Positions 16,521 to 25,285 are shown, numbered from the stretch's first letter. The stretch: DNA of 64,000 nucleotides from AC-32 sp963717725 (GCA_963717725.1 CAVQWS010000003.1:248001-312000), one strand, 5' to 3'. Notes: a model not told the origin generated them from the sequence alone. Numbers and translations are program-made.

Positions 16521-17810
16521 CTAGTCGACGCGGAACGTGCCACCCGGGTCATGCGCTGTGGGTTCCAGCCCGTCGACAAACTTGCGCATGATGAGCGCAG
16601 CGTTGTGACCGCCGAAGCCGAAGCTGTTGCTCAGCGCGACGCGGACCGGGAGCTCCCGCGCGTTGTTAGGAACGCAGTCGATGTCGCAAGCGGGATCAGG
16701 CGTCTCGTAGTTGATCGTTGGCGGCACGATGTCGCGGTTGACCGCAAGGACAGTAAATGCGGCTTCGACCGCACCGGCGGCTCCAAGGCAGTGACCGGTC
16801 GCGCCTTTCGTTCCCGAGACCGGGAGCGTCGAGACCTTGTCCTCGCCCAACGCCAGCTTGAGTGCGCGCGTCTCGATTGCGTCGCCGAGCCCCGTTGAGC
16901 TTGCGTGGGCGTTGACGTAGTCGATGTCTGTCGGATCAAGCGACGCGTCAGTCAGCGCAGCCTCCACCGCACGGGCTTGCCCCGCGCCGAGCGGATCGGG
17001 CTCGGTCATGTGGAAGGAGTCTGAGCTGACGCCGTAGCCGGCGAGCTCCGCGTAGACCTTGGCACCACGGGCACGAGCGTGGTTCAACTCCTCCAGCACA
17101 AGGACGGCTGCCCCCTCGCCCATCACGAAGCCGTCTCGGTCGGCATCAAAGGGCCGACTGGCACCTGCAGGGTCGCCGTTTCGGCGTGAGAGCGCTCGCA
17201 TCGCTCCGAAGCCCGCAACCGCCAGCTCGGTGATCCCCGCCTCGCTTCCGCCACAGAGCATCACTTCGGCCCGCCCCAAGCGGATCGCGTCGTACCCCTC
17301 GCCGACCGCCATCGCTGACGCAGCGCACGCCGTGCACGGGGCGCCCAGCGGGCCGCGCGTCCCCAGCTCCATCGACACCCACCCGGCCGCCATGTTCGGC
17401 ATGAACGCCGTCACCAGACTGGGGTGGATCCGTTGAGACTCGGCGAGTTCGCGCAGACACGCCGCGAGGCTCGCGACACCCCCTTGCGCGGTCGCAATCG
17501 AGGCGCCGACCCGATCGGGCTCAGACCCGATCTCTAGCCCAGCGTCGCTTTCCGCCATCCGCGCCGCGGCAACGGCAAACTGCGCGAAGCGGTCGATCTT
17601 GCGGATTGTCTTCCGATCGAGCCAGCGCTCCGGCTCGAAGTCGCTCGCCTCACAAGCGATCCGCACAGAATGATCCGAAGCGGCGAAAGCGGTGATCGGG
17701 CCGCCACCACCTTCTCCAGCCAAGAGTCGACGCCAGGTCGTGTCGATGTCCTGGCCGAGCGGTGTAACAGCACCTAAGCCGGTCACCACAACCCGCCGCT
17801 CAGCGCTCAT
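16521..17810 (-). CDS. fabF: Beta-ketoacyl-ACP synthase II (FabF-like)
   Basis: A 429-residue condensing enzyme beginning MSAERRVVVTGLGAVTPLGQ. The catalytic Cys is in APCTACAASAMAVGEG (about residue 163), the two histidines are in VNAHASSTGLGD (about 303) and GTKGATGHCLGAAG (about 339), and the C-terminal SNSFGFGGHNAALIMR is classic. It elongates acyl chains with malonyl-ACP in fatty acid or polyketide synthesis. No acp, fabD or fabH is near, so it is an orphan copy; a role in a specialised lipid is possible. The frame is open 61 codons upstream but those are not FabF-like; the ATG at 17810 is used. Confidence 0.92.
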   Translation of the reverse strand: MSAERRVVVTGLGAVTPLGQDIDTTWRRLLAGEGGGGPITAFAASDHSVRIACEASDFEPERWLDRKTIRKIDRFAQFAVAAARMAESDAGLEIGSEPDRVGASIATAQGGVASLAACLRELAESQRIHPSLVTAFMPNMAAGWVSMELGTRGPLGAPCTACAASAMAVGEGYDAIRLGRAEVMLCGGSEAGITELAVAGFGAMRALSRRNGDPAGASRPFDADRDGFVMGEGAAVLVLEELNHARARGAKVYAELAGYGVSSDSFHMTEPDPLGAGQARAVEAALTDASLDPTDIDYVNAHASSTGLGDAIETRALKLALGEDKVSTLPVSGTKGATGHCLGAAGAVEAAFTVLAVNRDIVPPTINYETPDPACDIDCVPNNARELPVRVALSNSFGFGGHNAALIMRKFVDGLEPTAHDPGGTFRVD

Positions 17811-17922
17811 GGAAATCGCCGTCGACCTCGATTCGACGCAGGGGTTGGCGAGCGGTGGAGGGGTGTCGCCCACCGATCTCGTGGCGCTTGCCGAAGTACT
17901 CGATCCGATGGGCAGGCTGTCC

Positions 17923-18237
17923 TTAGTTTTTCTGGCCTGGCCGCTCGTCGTGCAGCCGTTTGACGGCGTCGAAGAGCGCCCGTGGCTGGTCACCGCCGCC
18001 GGTCGGTGCGTTCAGCGCGTAAAAGACGGCCTCGGCCTCGTCGCCGGCCAAGGTGATCGAGTCGGCGGTGTCCTCGATCAGCCGAAGCTCGATCGCGTCG
18101 GCGACGGCCCGAGCTCCTACCGCTCCTTCGGCGCCCGGTTCGTGCGCCGCCTTCAGCCTCAGGTGCTCTGCCATGAGCGTCGCTACTCGCTCGCCGAGCG
18201 GGTACGGCTGACCCGCGACCTCCAACACGACGTCCAC
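17923..18237 (-). CDS. Conserved hypothetical protein of 104 residues
   Basis: Begins MDVVLEVAGQPYPLGERVAT and continues as a helical protein with LMAEHLRLKAAHEP and DAIELRLIEDTADSITLAGD, ending with AVFYALNAPTGGGDQPRALF and a basic tail. It has no signal peptide, membrane helix or cysteine motif. It lies upstream of fabF on the same strand with about 110 bases between. Codon use is like its neighbours, so I believe it is a gene, but I cannot name a function. Confidence 0.55.
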   Translation of the reverse strand: MDVVLEVAGQPYPLGERVATLMAEHLRLKAAHEPGAEGAVGARAVADAIELRLIEDTADSITLAGDEAEAVFYALNAPTGGGDQPRALFDAVKRLHDERPGQKN

Positions 18238-18649
18238 TCGGCTGAGCCTATCTCCGCAATGCTGTGGGTGCCGTGATGCTCCCGGGGTCGATCTGCCCGC
18301 CTGGGCTTGAGCGCAACTGCAAGGGTGAACAGCGATGAGCCCGTCGATTCCGATGGTGGCTGATCGCTAGTAGGGGACGGCGCTCGAGGGATATTCGTGA
18401 ACACTCGCCCACGCGGGCAGGCTGCGACTACTGGCGCCGGTAGACGCCGCGGTCGTCGTGCGTGAATTCGAGGCGGCGTCCGTCGGGTCGTGGACGAACG
18501 TAGCTGCGAGCATGTTCAGCCTCGCGCCGACTTTTCAGCACCGTGACCTTCGGTCTCTGAGATCAGCCTGGCTGAGCCGATCCTGGGCGAGGCCCGCATC
18601 GGCCGCGTACGAATCACAGCGCGCCGGTCCGGTTTCCACGCAGGTGGGA
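18238..18649 (+). other. Intergenic stretch with one degenerate repeat copy
   Basis: About 410 bases without a supportable gene. It contains the degenerate repeat copy 3 at 18388 and presumably the promoter of the minus-strand gene ending at 17923. Frames through it on the plus strand are only shadows of the beta-propeller gene that follows. I see no RNA gene or clear terminator. Confidence 0.5.
18388..18411 (+). repeat. 24-nt dispersed repeat, copy 3 (degenerate)
   Basis: Reads GGGATATTCGTG then AACACTCGCCCA. It matches the consensus at about 15 of 24 positions and shares the right-half variant ACACTCGCCCA with copy 5. Confidence 0.55.
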
Positions 18650-20008
18650 CTAAGGGATTGCCACCTTCGCCGTGTAGAGGTCGAACTGGTGAAGGGTCCC
18701 GTCCGGGTTGTCACCGGTGCTGTTCGAGTTGTCCGACCAGGCCGGCCAGAATGCGCCCGACACGAACGCGGCGTGCGTGTAGTCGCCGGTGTCGAAGAAG
18801 CTATTTGCATCGATCGCATTCGAGGTTCCCTGGCTCACCTGGAAGTTCGGCGCGAACGTACTGCCGCCGTTCGTGGAATCCGTGGCCCAGATCTGGAAGT
18901 CGTCGTTCGGGATCCCGTCGGTGTCTCCACTCCCACCCGTCCCCAGGTCGTTCCGGATGTCGTACCAGGATACGGCGACGGCGCCGTTCGACTGGTCGAG
19001 GGCGATCGCAGGGTTGTACTGGCTGTTGGTGGTGCGGTCGTCATTGAGCTTGACCGACGCCGACCAGGACGTTCCGCTGTTGTCGGAGTGCTGGAGCATG
19101 ATGTCCGTGTTGTCGCTCTCGTTCGGCGTCTCGTCCGTCCAGACGAGGTAGACGCGGCCGTTATTGACGCCGCCACTGCGATCCCAGGCGAGATTCGCCT
19201 CCGCGTCGACCGAGCGATCCGGCTGAGCCGCAATGAAGTCGAACCCTCCGACATGGCTATGTGCGACTACGGTCGGCTTGCCAAAACCGGACGAGCCCAG
19301 GCCGTCCGGGTCGGCAGCCGTGTAGATGTCGGCTCCGCCCTGGCCGTTGACCGCATTCTGGTAGGTCACCATCACCTGGCCGGCCGGCCCGACGGCGGTG
19401 TCGCCGTAGTCGCCGTTCCCGGGGCTGGGGACGTTCTCGGGCACACTGAAACTCCCGAACTGCCCGAGACCGGTGATAGCCGCTCCGAATGCCTGGATCT
19501 GCTTTCCAGGCGTGCGCGTGTAGCTGACCCAGACGCTGTTCGACCCGACTGCGATTGAAGGCTGGTCGCCGTTCGTGGCAACGTCTGCGACCTTTGTGAA
19601 CGTCAACCCGCCGTCGGTGGAGAGCGCGACGAGGACGTTGCCGCTTGTGTTGACGAGATAAGTCATCCAGAGGTTCCCGAACCGGTCCCAGGCCAGCTGC
19701 TGGTCGCAGCAGATTTCCCCGAGCGGGTCGCCGGCCGCGCCGATCACTCGTCGCAACCACGTGTGTCCATCGTCGAAGGACACGCCTACTGCGAGCCCAG
19801 CGACGACGTCCGGAAGCGTGGACATCGCGACAATGTTGGACGGGTTGGTCGGGTTGACCGCAATTGCGTTCTCCGCTTCGTTCCCCGGCATGGCTGTCAC
19901 GTTGTTCGGGGCCGGCGCGGCAGCGGTCGCCAGCGTCGCCATCGCTAGAGCGCCGGCGAAGGCGAGCATGATCGTCGAGGACGTCCTCGTGAGAAACCGA
20001 CCGCGCAT
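18650..20008 (-). CDS. Secreted sialidase-like beta-propeller (BNR repeat) protein
   Basis: A 452-residue exported protein from the ATG at 20008 behind GGGGGAG. The signal peptide is MRGRFLTRTSSTIMLAFAGA and ends near TAAAPAPN. The mature part contains repeated Asp-box-like motifs of BNR/sialidase propellers, such as SFDDGHTWLRR, STDGGLTFTKV, SDNSGTSWSASV and STNGGSTF, spaced 50-80 residues apart. The catalytic arginines of true sialidases are not obvious, so the exo-alpha-sialidase label given to such proteins is structural only. It is expected outside the cell. It follows repeat copy 3 and is monocistronic. Confidence 0.8.
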   Translation of the reverse strand: MRGRFLTRTSSTIMLAFAGALAMATLATAAAPAPNNVTAMPGNEAENAIAVNPTNPSNIVAMSTLPDVVAGLAVGVSFDDGHTWLRRVIGAAGDPLGEICCDQQLAWDRFGNLWMTYLVNTSGNVLVALSTDGGLTFTKVADVATNGDQPSIAVGSNSVWVSYTRTPGKQIQAFGAAITGLGQFGSFSVPENVPSPGNGDYGDTAVGPAGQVMVTYQNAVNGQGGADIYTAADPDGLGSSGFGKPTVVAHSHVGGFDFIAAQPDRSVDAEANLAWDRSGGVNNGRVYLVWTDETPNESDNTDIMLQHSDNSGTSWSASVKLNDDRTTNSQYNPAIALDQSNGAVAVSWYDIRNDLGTGGSGDTDGIPNDDFQIWATDSTNGGSTFAPNFQVSQGTSNAIDANSFFDTGDYTHAAFVSGAFWPAWSDNSNSTGDNPDGTLHQFDLYTAKVAIP

Positions 20009-20199
20009 ATTGTCTCCCCCTTCTTGCAAGCCCGTAATGGCGCGATCGTACGCCCGGGGTTCGGCGCGGGTCAAACGGCTCGCGCCTACACCTCGTCAGG
20101 AGCCATCAGACAGTCAAGCAGGCAGTTCCGGCCGGGCGCACCCGCTGGCGCATACCCCGGGCGTAAGCGCAGAGGTTCCGGTAAATCAAATGTTGCAAA

Positions 20200-20520
20200 C
20201 TAACTAGCAGGGTCGCTGAGGTAGAAGCCCCTGGACGAAGGCGTGTGTTCGAGTGGCCCTCGGATCTGGCATCCGAGGCGGCGTGCGCGCTCGAGCACAT
20301 CAGCGAACCCTGGCCGATCGGCGTCGAATGCGATCTCATCCGGGTCGGCAGCCGCGCCAGGCGAGTTCGATGGAAAGAAGGCAATCAACGTGTGGCCGAG
20401 CCGGAGTGGGTGGTGCTCACCCTCAAGTTCCTCGGCGCCAGTTAGCGCGAGGTAGAAGCGCCGCAAACGATCTGGGTCGGGCGTGCGAAAAGCAAGGTGA
20501 TTGATCCCGAGGACCCCCAT
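20200..20520 (-). CDS. VOC (glyoxalase/bleomycin-resistance) family protein, shortened C-terminus
   Basis: A 106-residue member of the vicinal oxygen chelate superfamily. It begins MGVLGINHLAFRTPDPDRLR with the first metal-binding His and has LGHTLIAFFPSN and GFADVLERARRLGC. The C-terminal strand normally continues after GFYLSDP with a Gly and the metal-ligand Glu, but here a stop comes after DPAS, about ten residues early. This loses the last ligand and may reflect truncation. The chosen ATG at 20520 replaces an upstream basic, unlikely extension. Confidence 0.7.
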   Translation of the reverse strand: MGVLGINHLAFRTPDPDRLRRFYLALTGAEELEGEHHPLRLGHTLIAFFPSNSPGAAADPDEIAFDADRPGFADVLERARRLGCQIRGPLEHTPSSRGFYLSDPAS

Positions 20521-20576
20521 GCGCGGGCGCAGTCTAAATCGGCGACCGCCGCCCGCCGCTTCTCGCCGGAAAAGCA

Positions 20577-21680
20577 TCAGATCCGTCTAGTGACATTCCC
20601 GCACGCTGGCCCAGGCGGCGTCTCGGTCCGGTGAACTCGAGTTGCCACGCGCTGCAGCCGTGCGTCAATCTCGAGAAGCCCGCACTCTCCCGCGACGAGC
20701 GCCGCGGCCGCGGTGCGGGTATGGACCCCGAGCTTGGCGAAAACGTTCTCGAGGTGCTTCCGCACTGTCGCGGGTGAGACCCAAAGGCGCTCGGCGATCT
20801 CGGCGTTTGTCATGCCGTCGGCAACGAAATCCAGGATCTCGCGCTCGCGTGGCGTGAGCCGAGGCAGGTGCCGCTGCTCTTCCAGAAGTAGGGCCCCGTC
20901 AACCAATTCGACGACGAGCGCGCGGCCGCCGACATCGATCCTTAGTGGCTCATCAGTTGCACTCAGCCGCCGCTCGCACAGCCAAGACGCCACCGCATCC
21001 GGGAGCCCTACCGCGTCCTCGCCGAAATAGCGATCGAGCAGCTCGCGCGCCGCGGTGCTGGCGAACGCAACCCGGTCGTTGGACTCGAGCAGCACGACGG
21101 CGGCTTGGGTCGACTCGTGGAGCGCGAGCGCTTCACGGAGGCGCCGTTTGCTTTCACTGGCATGTCGCAGCCGGACCAGGTGGGGGTGCAAGAGCTCGAG
21201 GACGGCGCGGTCACGCGCGCTGAAACCGCGGCCGCCGCGCTCGAAGCCGAACACCCTGAGAATGCCGAGCGGCGCGGGGAGCCGGAGGAGCATCGAATCC
21301 TCGACGCCGTATGGCTTCATCCCGAGGTTGTACAGGCCCATGAGGTGGAGTTCGCGCCGGGTCAGGAAGTCCGAGGTCTTGACCGCGCCGAAGCCCCCCG
21401 CCGCGTAGTGTCGGGCGATGGGATCCTCCGCCTCGAAGATGGGCGTGAACTCGTCCCAGTCGAGGCCGCGGAAGAACTCTTCCTCACCTGGACGGCCGAA
21501 GTGTGGACCGGCCCCCTCGTCGCAGCCGACGCCGTCTGTGTAGCTGACGTAGTCGGCCGGCACGAGCCGTCCGAGCTGCGTGAGGAACTCGCCCTCGAAG
21601 GGGTGGTCGCCACCGAAGCTCTGCGCCTCGGCGACGAAGTGGAGCAGCCGCTCCGAATCGCCAGGCGCGAGTGCTTGCAC
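20577..21680 (-). CDS. LuxR family transcriptional regulator
   Basis: A regulator with a C-terminal LuxR-type helix-turn-helix: LTPREREILDFVADGMTNAE, AERLWVSPATVRKHLENVFA and LGVHTRTAAAALV. The first 270 residues have no receiver domain; FGGDHPFEGEFLTQLGRLVP, GILRVFGFERGGRGFS and ESTQAAVVLLESNDRVAF suggest GAF- or PAS-like sensing folds. The start is uncertain; a GTG at 21680 is chosen and the frame runs upstream to 21803. The last ten codons before the stop lie inside repeat copy 4, so the extreme C-terminus (PACGNVTRRI) is encoded by the reverse of the repeat. Confidence 0.8.
   Translation of the reverse strand: MQALAPGDSERLLHFVAEAQSFGGDHPFEGEFLTQLGRLVPADYVSYTDGVGCDEGAGPHFGRPGEEEFFRGLDWDEFTPIFEAEDPIARHYAAGGFGAVKTSDFLTRRELHLMGLYNLGMKPYGVEDSMLLRLPAPLGILRVFGFERGGRGFSARDRAVLELLHPHLVRLRHASESKRRLREALALHESTQAAVVLLESNDRVAFASTAARELLDRYFGEDAVGLPDAVASWLCERRLSATDEPLRIDVGGRALVVELVDGALLLEEQRHLPRLTPREREILDFVADGMTNAEIAERLWVSPATVRKHLENVFAKLGVHTRTAAAALVAGECGLLEIDARLQRVATRVHRTETPPGPACGNVTRRI
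20590..20613 (+). repeat. 24-nt dispersed repeat, copy 4 (canonical, C variant)
   Basis: GTGACATTCCCG, C, ACGCTGGCCCA. It lies inside the 3' end of the minus-strand LuxR gene and provides its final codons. Confidence 0.85.
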
Positions 21681-21808
21681 GGCACTCAGACAATACGTCG
21701 CGGGCGACGCGGATGGAAGCGCGTCGACGCGAGGGAGCACACCGACGGCGACCGCTGCCGGTCGGAGTGGAACTGCTCCGAGGCAGCGGGCGCCTGCCGG
21801 CACAGCCG

Positions 21809-22342
21809 TCAGAAACTACAGAACGGTCCAGGAGCGGCCAGTTCGGTGCGGAAGGCGCCGCCGACGGGTGCAAAGATGACACTCACGTCCTGCGCGGGCT
21901 GACCGGACTCGTTCCGCACGATGTGGCCGTCGCCCGTGTCGACGAACCCGTGGCCGGCCGTCACGACGTGTGGAGCACAAGTCGGATCGTCGTACTCGTA
22001 GTACGTGAGCTGCCCTTGGGTGACCGTGATGAAGATCGGTCCCGGGTGCTGGTGCCAACCCGTATTGGATCCAACGCCGTAATCGTGCCGTCGTACCACG
22101 ACGTCCATCGAAGCCTTAGCTTTGACCTTCAGCTCAACCGGTGACCCAGGTTCGGATTTGAACTTGAAGCTTTCGTAGGTGCCGCGCGCAAGCACCGTGG
22201 GCGTTACGCCTGTGGCGGGCTGTGCCGACGAGACCGCAGCCACAGCGGCAAAGGCCCCGAGAGCCACGAGTGCGAGCGCAGCAAACGGCAGCGCCCGCCG
22301 CTTGAGCATCGGCATCTTCTTGTTTGAACCCTCTGAATTCAT
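21809..22342 (-). CDS. Secreted cupin-domain protein
   Basis: A 177-residue protein from the ATG at 22342 behind a strong GGGAGGAG site. A signal peptide (RRALPFAALALVALGAFAAV, cleavage near SSAQP) directs it out of the cytoplasm. The mature part is a single cupin: NTGWHQHPGPIFITVTQGQL carries the His-x-His pair and the strand that follows has the Glu, and VVTAGHGFVDTGDGHIVRNE gives the last His. It probably binds one metal ion; the substrate is unknown. It sits between the LuxR gene and repeat copy 5 and could be controlled by that LuxR. Confidence 0.8.
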   Translation of the reverse strand: MNSEGSNKKMPMLKRRALPFAALALVALGAFAAVAAVSSAQPATGVTPTVLARGTYESFKFKSEPGSPVELKVKAKASMDVVVRRHDYGVGSNTGWHQHPGPIFITVTQGQLTYYEYDDPTCAPHVVTAGHGFVDTGDGHIVRNESGQPAQDVSVIFAPVGGAFRTELAAPGPFCSF

Positions 22343-22468
22343 GATCTCCTCCCGGTTGAGTTCCGTGCAAGGAGGATCTGCGGGCAGGACCCTGGTGTCT
22401 ATTCGCCTTTCGTCATATCTTTCGACGCGCCTGGTAGTCCGCGCGTGCCGAGGCAAGCTCATCCTCGG

Positions 22469-22491
22469 GTGCCATTCCGCACACTCGCCCA
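22469..22491 (+). repeat. 24-nt dispersed repeat, copy 5 (degenerate, one base short)
   Basis: GTGCCATTCCG then CACACTCGCCCA, followed by GGCGAG as after copy 8. It lies between the cupin gene and the GNAT gene. Confidence 0.7.
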
Positions 22492-22581
22492 GGCGAGGCC
22501 GCTTCAGCGGTCGTCTTTGAAGACGCCGTCGCTGCGGCGGAAGCCCTGTTAGCGTCGGCCCAGCCTGCGACCCGCCGGACC

Positions 22582-23079
22582 ATGAACGAGGATGCGATTC
22601 AGATCCGCGAGTTCCGCGAAGAAGACCTTGACGCCGTCGTCGCGTTCTCGCTCCGCGCCTGGGAGCCGGTTTTCGACTCGCTTCGCGAGGTCCTCGGCGA
22701 CGAGATCTTCCTCCAGCTCCACCGCGACTGGCACGCTGACCAGGCCGAGACGGTCAGGTCGAGCTGTCTGAGCGAGGAGCGGGACGTCTTCGTGGCGCTC
22801 GCCGCCGGAAGCCCGGTCGGATTTGCCGCGGTCGCGCTGAACGCCTTCCACGAACGCATGGGCGTGATCGAGATCATCGGCGTCGACCCCGACTACCAGC
22901 GGCGCGGAATCAGCTCGCGGCTCACGGAGCACGCCATCGAGCACATGCTGCACTGCGGCATGGACATCGCGGTCGTCGAGACGGGTGGTGATCCCGGCCA
23001 CTCACCTGCGCGGGCGGCATACGAAGCTGCTGGCTTCACGCTGCTCCCGATCGCCCGCTATTTCCGACTGCTCGGGTGA
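22582..23079 (+). CDS. GNAT family N-acetyltransferase
   Basis: A 165-residue acetyltransferase. The acetyl-CoA-binding motif A is IIGVDPDYQRRGISSRLTEH (about residues 97-116), preceded by the core strand VGFAAVALNAF, and the late AYEAAGFTLLP segment fits motif B. The substrate is not predictable from sequence. The stop codon TGA is the TGA of repeat copy 6, so the last residues (LLG) end exactly at the repeat. No cotranscribed gene is visible. Confidence 0.88.
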   Translation: MNEDAIQIREFREEDLDAVVAFSLRAWEPVFDSLREVLGDEIFLQLHRDWHADQAETVRSSCLSEERDVFVALAAGSPVGFAAVALNAFHERMGVIEIIGVDPDYQRRGISSRLTEHAIEHMLHCGMDIAVVETGGDPGHSPARAAYEAAGFTLLPIARYFRLLG

Positions 23080-23099
23080 CATTCCCGAACGCTGGCCCA
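23076..23099 (+). repeat. 24-nt dispersed repeat, copy 6 (canonical, A variant)
   Basis: GTGACATTCCCG, A, ACGCTGGCCCA. It overlaps the GNAT stop codon and is followed by a perfect small hairpin (CGCGAG, 3-base loop, CTCGCG). Confidence 0.85.
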
Positions 23100-23156
23100 C
23101 GCGAGTGCCTCGCGGCAGAAGGCGCGCTTCGTAGGCTTCGCTGGGGTGACCTGGTG

Positions 23157-24045
23157 ATGCATGAGCTTCCGTCGTGGGTTGACCGGTGGTGCCGAGCTTT
23201 TCTGGGAGCCGGGACGGTGGAGGTTTTCTTCGTCGCTGGGTATCTGTCCGAGGTTGTTGGTGTTCGGCTTGCCGATGGACGCGAGGTTGTGGTGAAGCGT
23301 CGCGTCGATGAATCGGGTCGGGCGGCCCGATGCGTTACGGCGCAGAGACTGCTCGCCGAGCAAGGCTTTCCCTGTCCGACGCCACTCACCGACGCGATCG
23401 TCAGCGAGGGCGTCGCGGTGCATGCGGAGCGGTTTGTCCCAGGCGGAGAGCTGGAGACAAGGGACACACCGGAGGTGGCCGCGAAGATCGGGTTGGCTTC
23501 TGGCCGACCTCGTCCGCCGCCTGGCGACCCTCGACCTCGATCCGCCGCTGCCAAATCCGGAGTGGGTGCGATGGGACGCGACGCCCGAGCTCGACGCCGC
23601 CGCGGCCGTGCCCGCCTGGATCGACGACGCCATCCGGCGCGTGCAGACAAAGCTGGCCGGCTGCGACCTGCCACACGTGCTCGGTCACGCCGACTGGGAA
23701 GCGCAGAACATCCGCTGGCGGAACGGAGAGGCACACGTCGTCCACGACTGGGACAGCCTCGCCTGGTTGCCCGAAGCGGCGATCGCCGGAAGCGCCGCCG
23801 GGATCTTCGCGAGCCACGGCAAGACGACGCTCGCGCCGCTCGAAGGCTCCGAGGCCTTCCTCCACGCCTACGAAGGCGAACGCGGCGCCCGCTTCTCGCC
23901 CTCCGAGACGCAGATCGCCTGGGCGGCGAGCATCTGGGAAGCCCTCCACGACGCGCGCGACGAACTCAGCTACGACCGCCCCAAACTCAACTACGAACGA
24001 CTGAAAGCCGAGCGGGTTGAACGCCTAACCCGAGCTCACGCCTAG
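23157..24045 (+). CDS. Aminoglycoside/choline-type phosphotransferase, frameshifted
   Basis: Two adjoining frames together encode one kinase-like protein of about 295 residues. The N-terminal half from the ATG at 23157 has VVGVRLADGREVVVKRR, the nucleotide-binding strand with its Lys. The C-terminal half, in the next frame, has HVLGHADWEAQNIRW (the His-x-Asp-x5-Asn catalytic loop) and VVHDWDSLAW (metal-binding Asp). Frames join near 23493: the codons for Lys-Ile-Gly are followed by one extra T before WLLADLVRRLATLD. A single inserted base explains it. This is either a real inactivating mutation or a sequencing error. Substrate unknown. Confidence 0.75.
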
Positions 24046-24077
24046 CGAGCGCGGAGGCTCGCTCGACGGCCCTCAGG

Positions 24078-24100
24078 GGTCATTCCCGAACACTTGCACA
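24078..24100 (+). repeat. 24-nt dispersed repeat, copy 7 (degenerate)
   Basis: GGTCATTCCCG then AACACTTGCACA. It retains the CATTCCCGAAC core and lies 33 bases after the phosphotransferase stop. Confidence 0.65.
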
Positions 24101-24217
24101 GCCGACGGTCAGATCGCCTGGCGCTCAGGAACGCGCGGCGACGGGATCATGCCCGCCGAGGCCGCCGAGGCCGCCGACCGCCTCGTCGAGCGCCGGCTGG
24201 CCGACGCCGCCGCCTAG
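24101..24217 (+). pseudogene. Possible 3' remnant of a gene
   Basis: Directly after repeat copy 7 an open frame without a good start reads ADGQIAWRSGTRGDGIMPAE and then an acidic Ala-rich helix ending RLADAAA and TAG. The stop abuts the convergent stop of the next gene as CTAGCTAG. The clean protein-like end with no credible beginning suggests that the repeat replaced the upstream part of a gene. The evidence is thin. Confidence 0.25.
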
Positions 24218-25285
24218 CTAGCCGGTGCAGCTCGAGGTCAGGGTCGGCTTCGAGCCGTCGACCGGCACGCGCCAGGTCGACCAGCACTTCTGGCTCCTCG
24301 GCACCGAGTTAGCGACCAGCTCGCTCGAGTCCGGCGACCAGGCGGCCGTCGGCGCGTACTTGAGCTGGAGGAGACTGCGCACCTTCCCCGTCGCGACGTC
24401 GACGACGGCCAGTTTGCCGAGCGTTCCCGTGCCCGTCTCGAAGGCGATGTACTTGCCGTCGGGCGACCAGCCGAACACGTTCTCGACCCTGCGGGGGACG
24501 AGAGCACGGCTCTTGCCGCCCTCGGCCGAGATCAGGTGCAGCGCGACGGACTTCCCGGCGAAGGCGACGTAGGCGACCTTCCCGACCTTCGGCGACCACA
24601 ACGGATGCTGGCCGACTTTCACCAGCCGCCGGAGGTTGCTGCCGTCCGCCCTCGCCGTCCAGATGCCGAACGTCTTCCCGGAGTCGTTGGACGCGGTGCG
24701 CTCGAAGACGACCTTCGATCCGTCGCGCGAGAGACTCGGATCGACGTTGTCGAGCTTCTTTCCGCCGACCTTGCCGACGAGGGCTCCCGACTGGGCGTTG
24801 AGGATTGTCACCGGCCCCGAGCAGCTGAGGCACGAGGGCGAGCCACGCCCGACCGCGATACGAGTTCCGGTTGGGTTCGTGACGAAGGAGAAGTCGTTGA
24901 TTCCCCGGGCGATCTTCCGCGGCTTGCTCCCGGGCGCGAACCGGAGGATGTCTCCGTCCCGCAGCACGAGAAGCTGCTTCGACGGCAGCCAGGCGAGCTG
25001 GTTGGGCGGGTCGGGGCACTCGCCGGTGCACACCGTGTAGCGGAGCGGCTGGGCGCTCGTGCCGTCGGCGTTCGCGGTGCAGAGCGCCTGCAGGATGTCG
25101 TTCGGGTTGCGGTGGCCGGTCGGCGGAGGCCAGCGCCTTCCGTAGTACGCGATCTGGGTCCCGTCCGGCGACCAGATCGGTTGGCTCACCTGCCGGCACG
25201 GCGAGATGCTCGTGGACGAGGCGCGGCTCGTGGCCGCGACGAACGCGAGAAGGACGACAGACGCTATGAGGACGCGACGGAACAC
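24218..25285 (-). CDS. Secreted TolB-like/PD40 beta-propeller protein
   Basis: A 355-residue exported protein. The signal peptide is MFRRVLIASVVLLAFVAATS. The body repeats the PD40 motif: QPIWSPDGTQIAYY, DPSLSRDGSKVVFERT, VFGWSPDGKYIAFETG and AAWSPDSSELVANS, about 45-60 residues apart, giving a six- or seven-blade propeller. Paired cysteines (ALCTANADG, TVCTGECPD, SCLSCSG, QKCWSTW) could form disulphides outside the membrane. Such proteins are probably scaffolds or binding modules; no enzyme motif is seen. Confidence 0.8.
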   Translation of the reverse strand: MFRRVLIASVVLLAFVAATSRASSTSISPCRQVSQPIWSPDGTQIAYYGRRWPPPTGHRNPNDILQALCTANADGTSAQPLRYTVCTGECPDPPNQLAWLPSKQLLVLRDGDILRFAPGSKPRKIARGINDFSFVTNPTGTRIAVGRGSPSCLSCSGPVTILNAQSGALVGKVGGKKLDNVDPSLSRDGSKVVFERTASNDSGKTFGIWTARADGSNLRRLVKVGQHPLWSPKVGKVAYVAFAGKSVALHLISAEGGKSRALVPRRVENVFGWSPDGKYIAFETGTGTLGKLAVVDVATGKVRSLLQLKYAPTAAWSPDSSELVANSVPRSQKCWSTWRVPVDGSKPTLTSSCTG

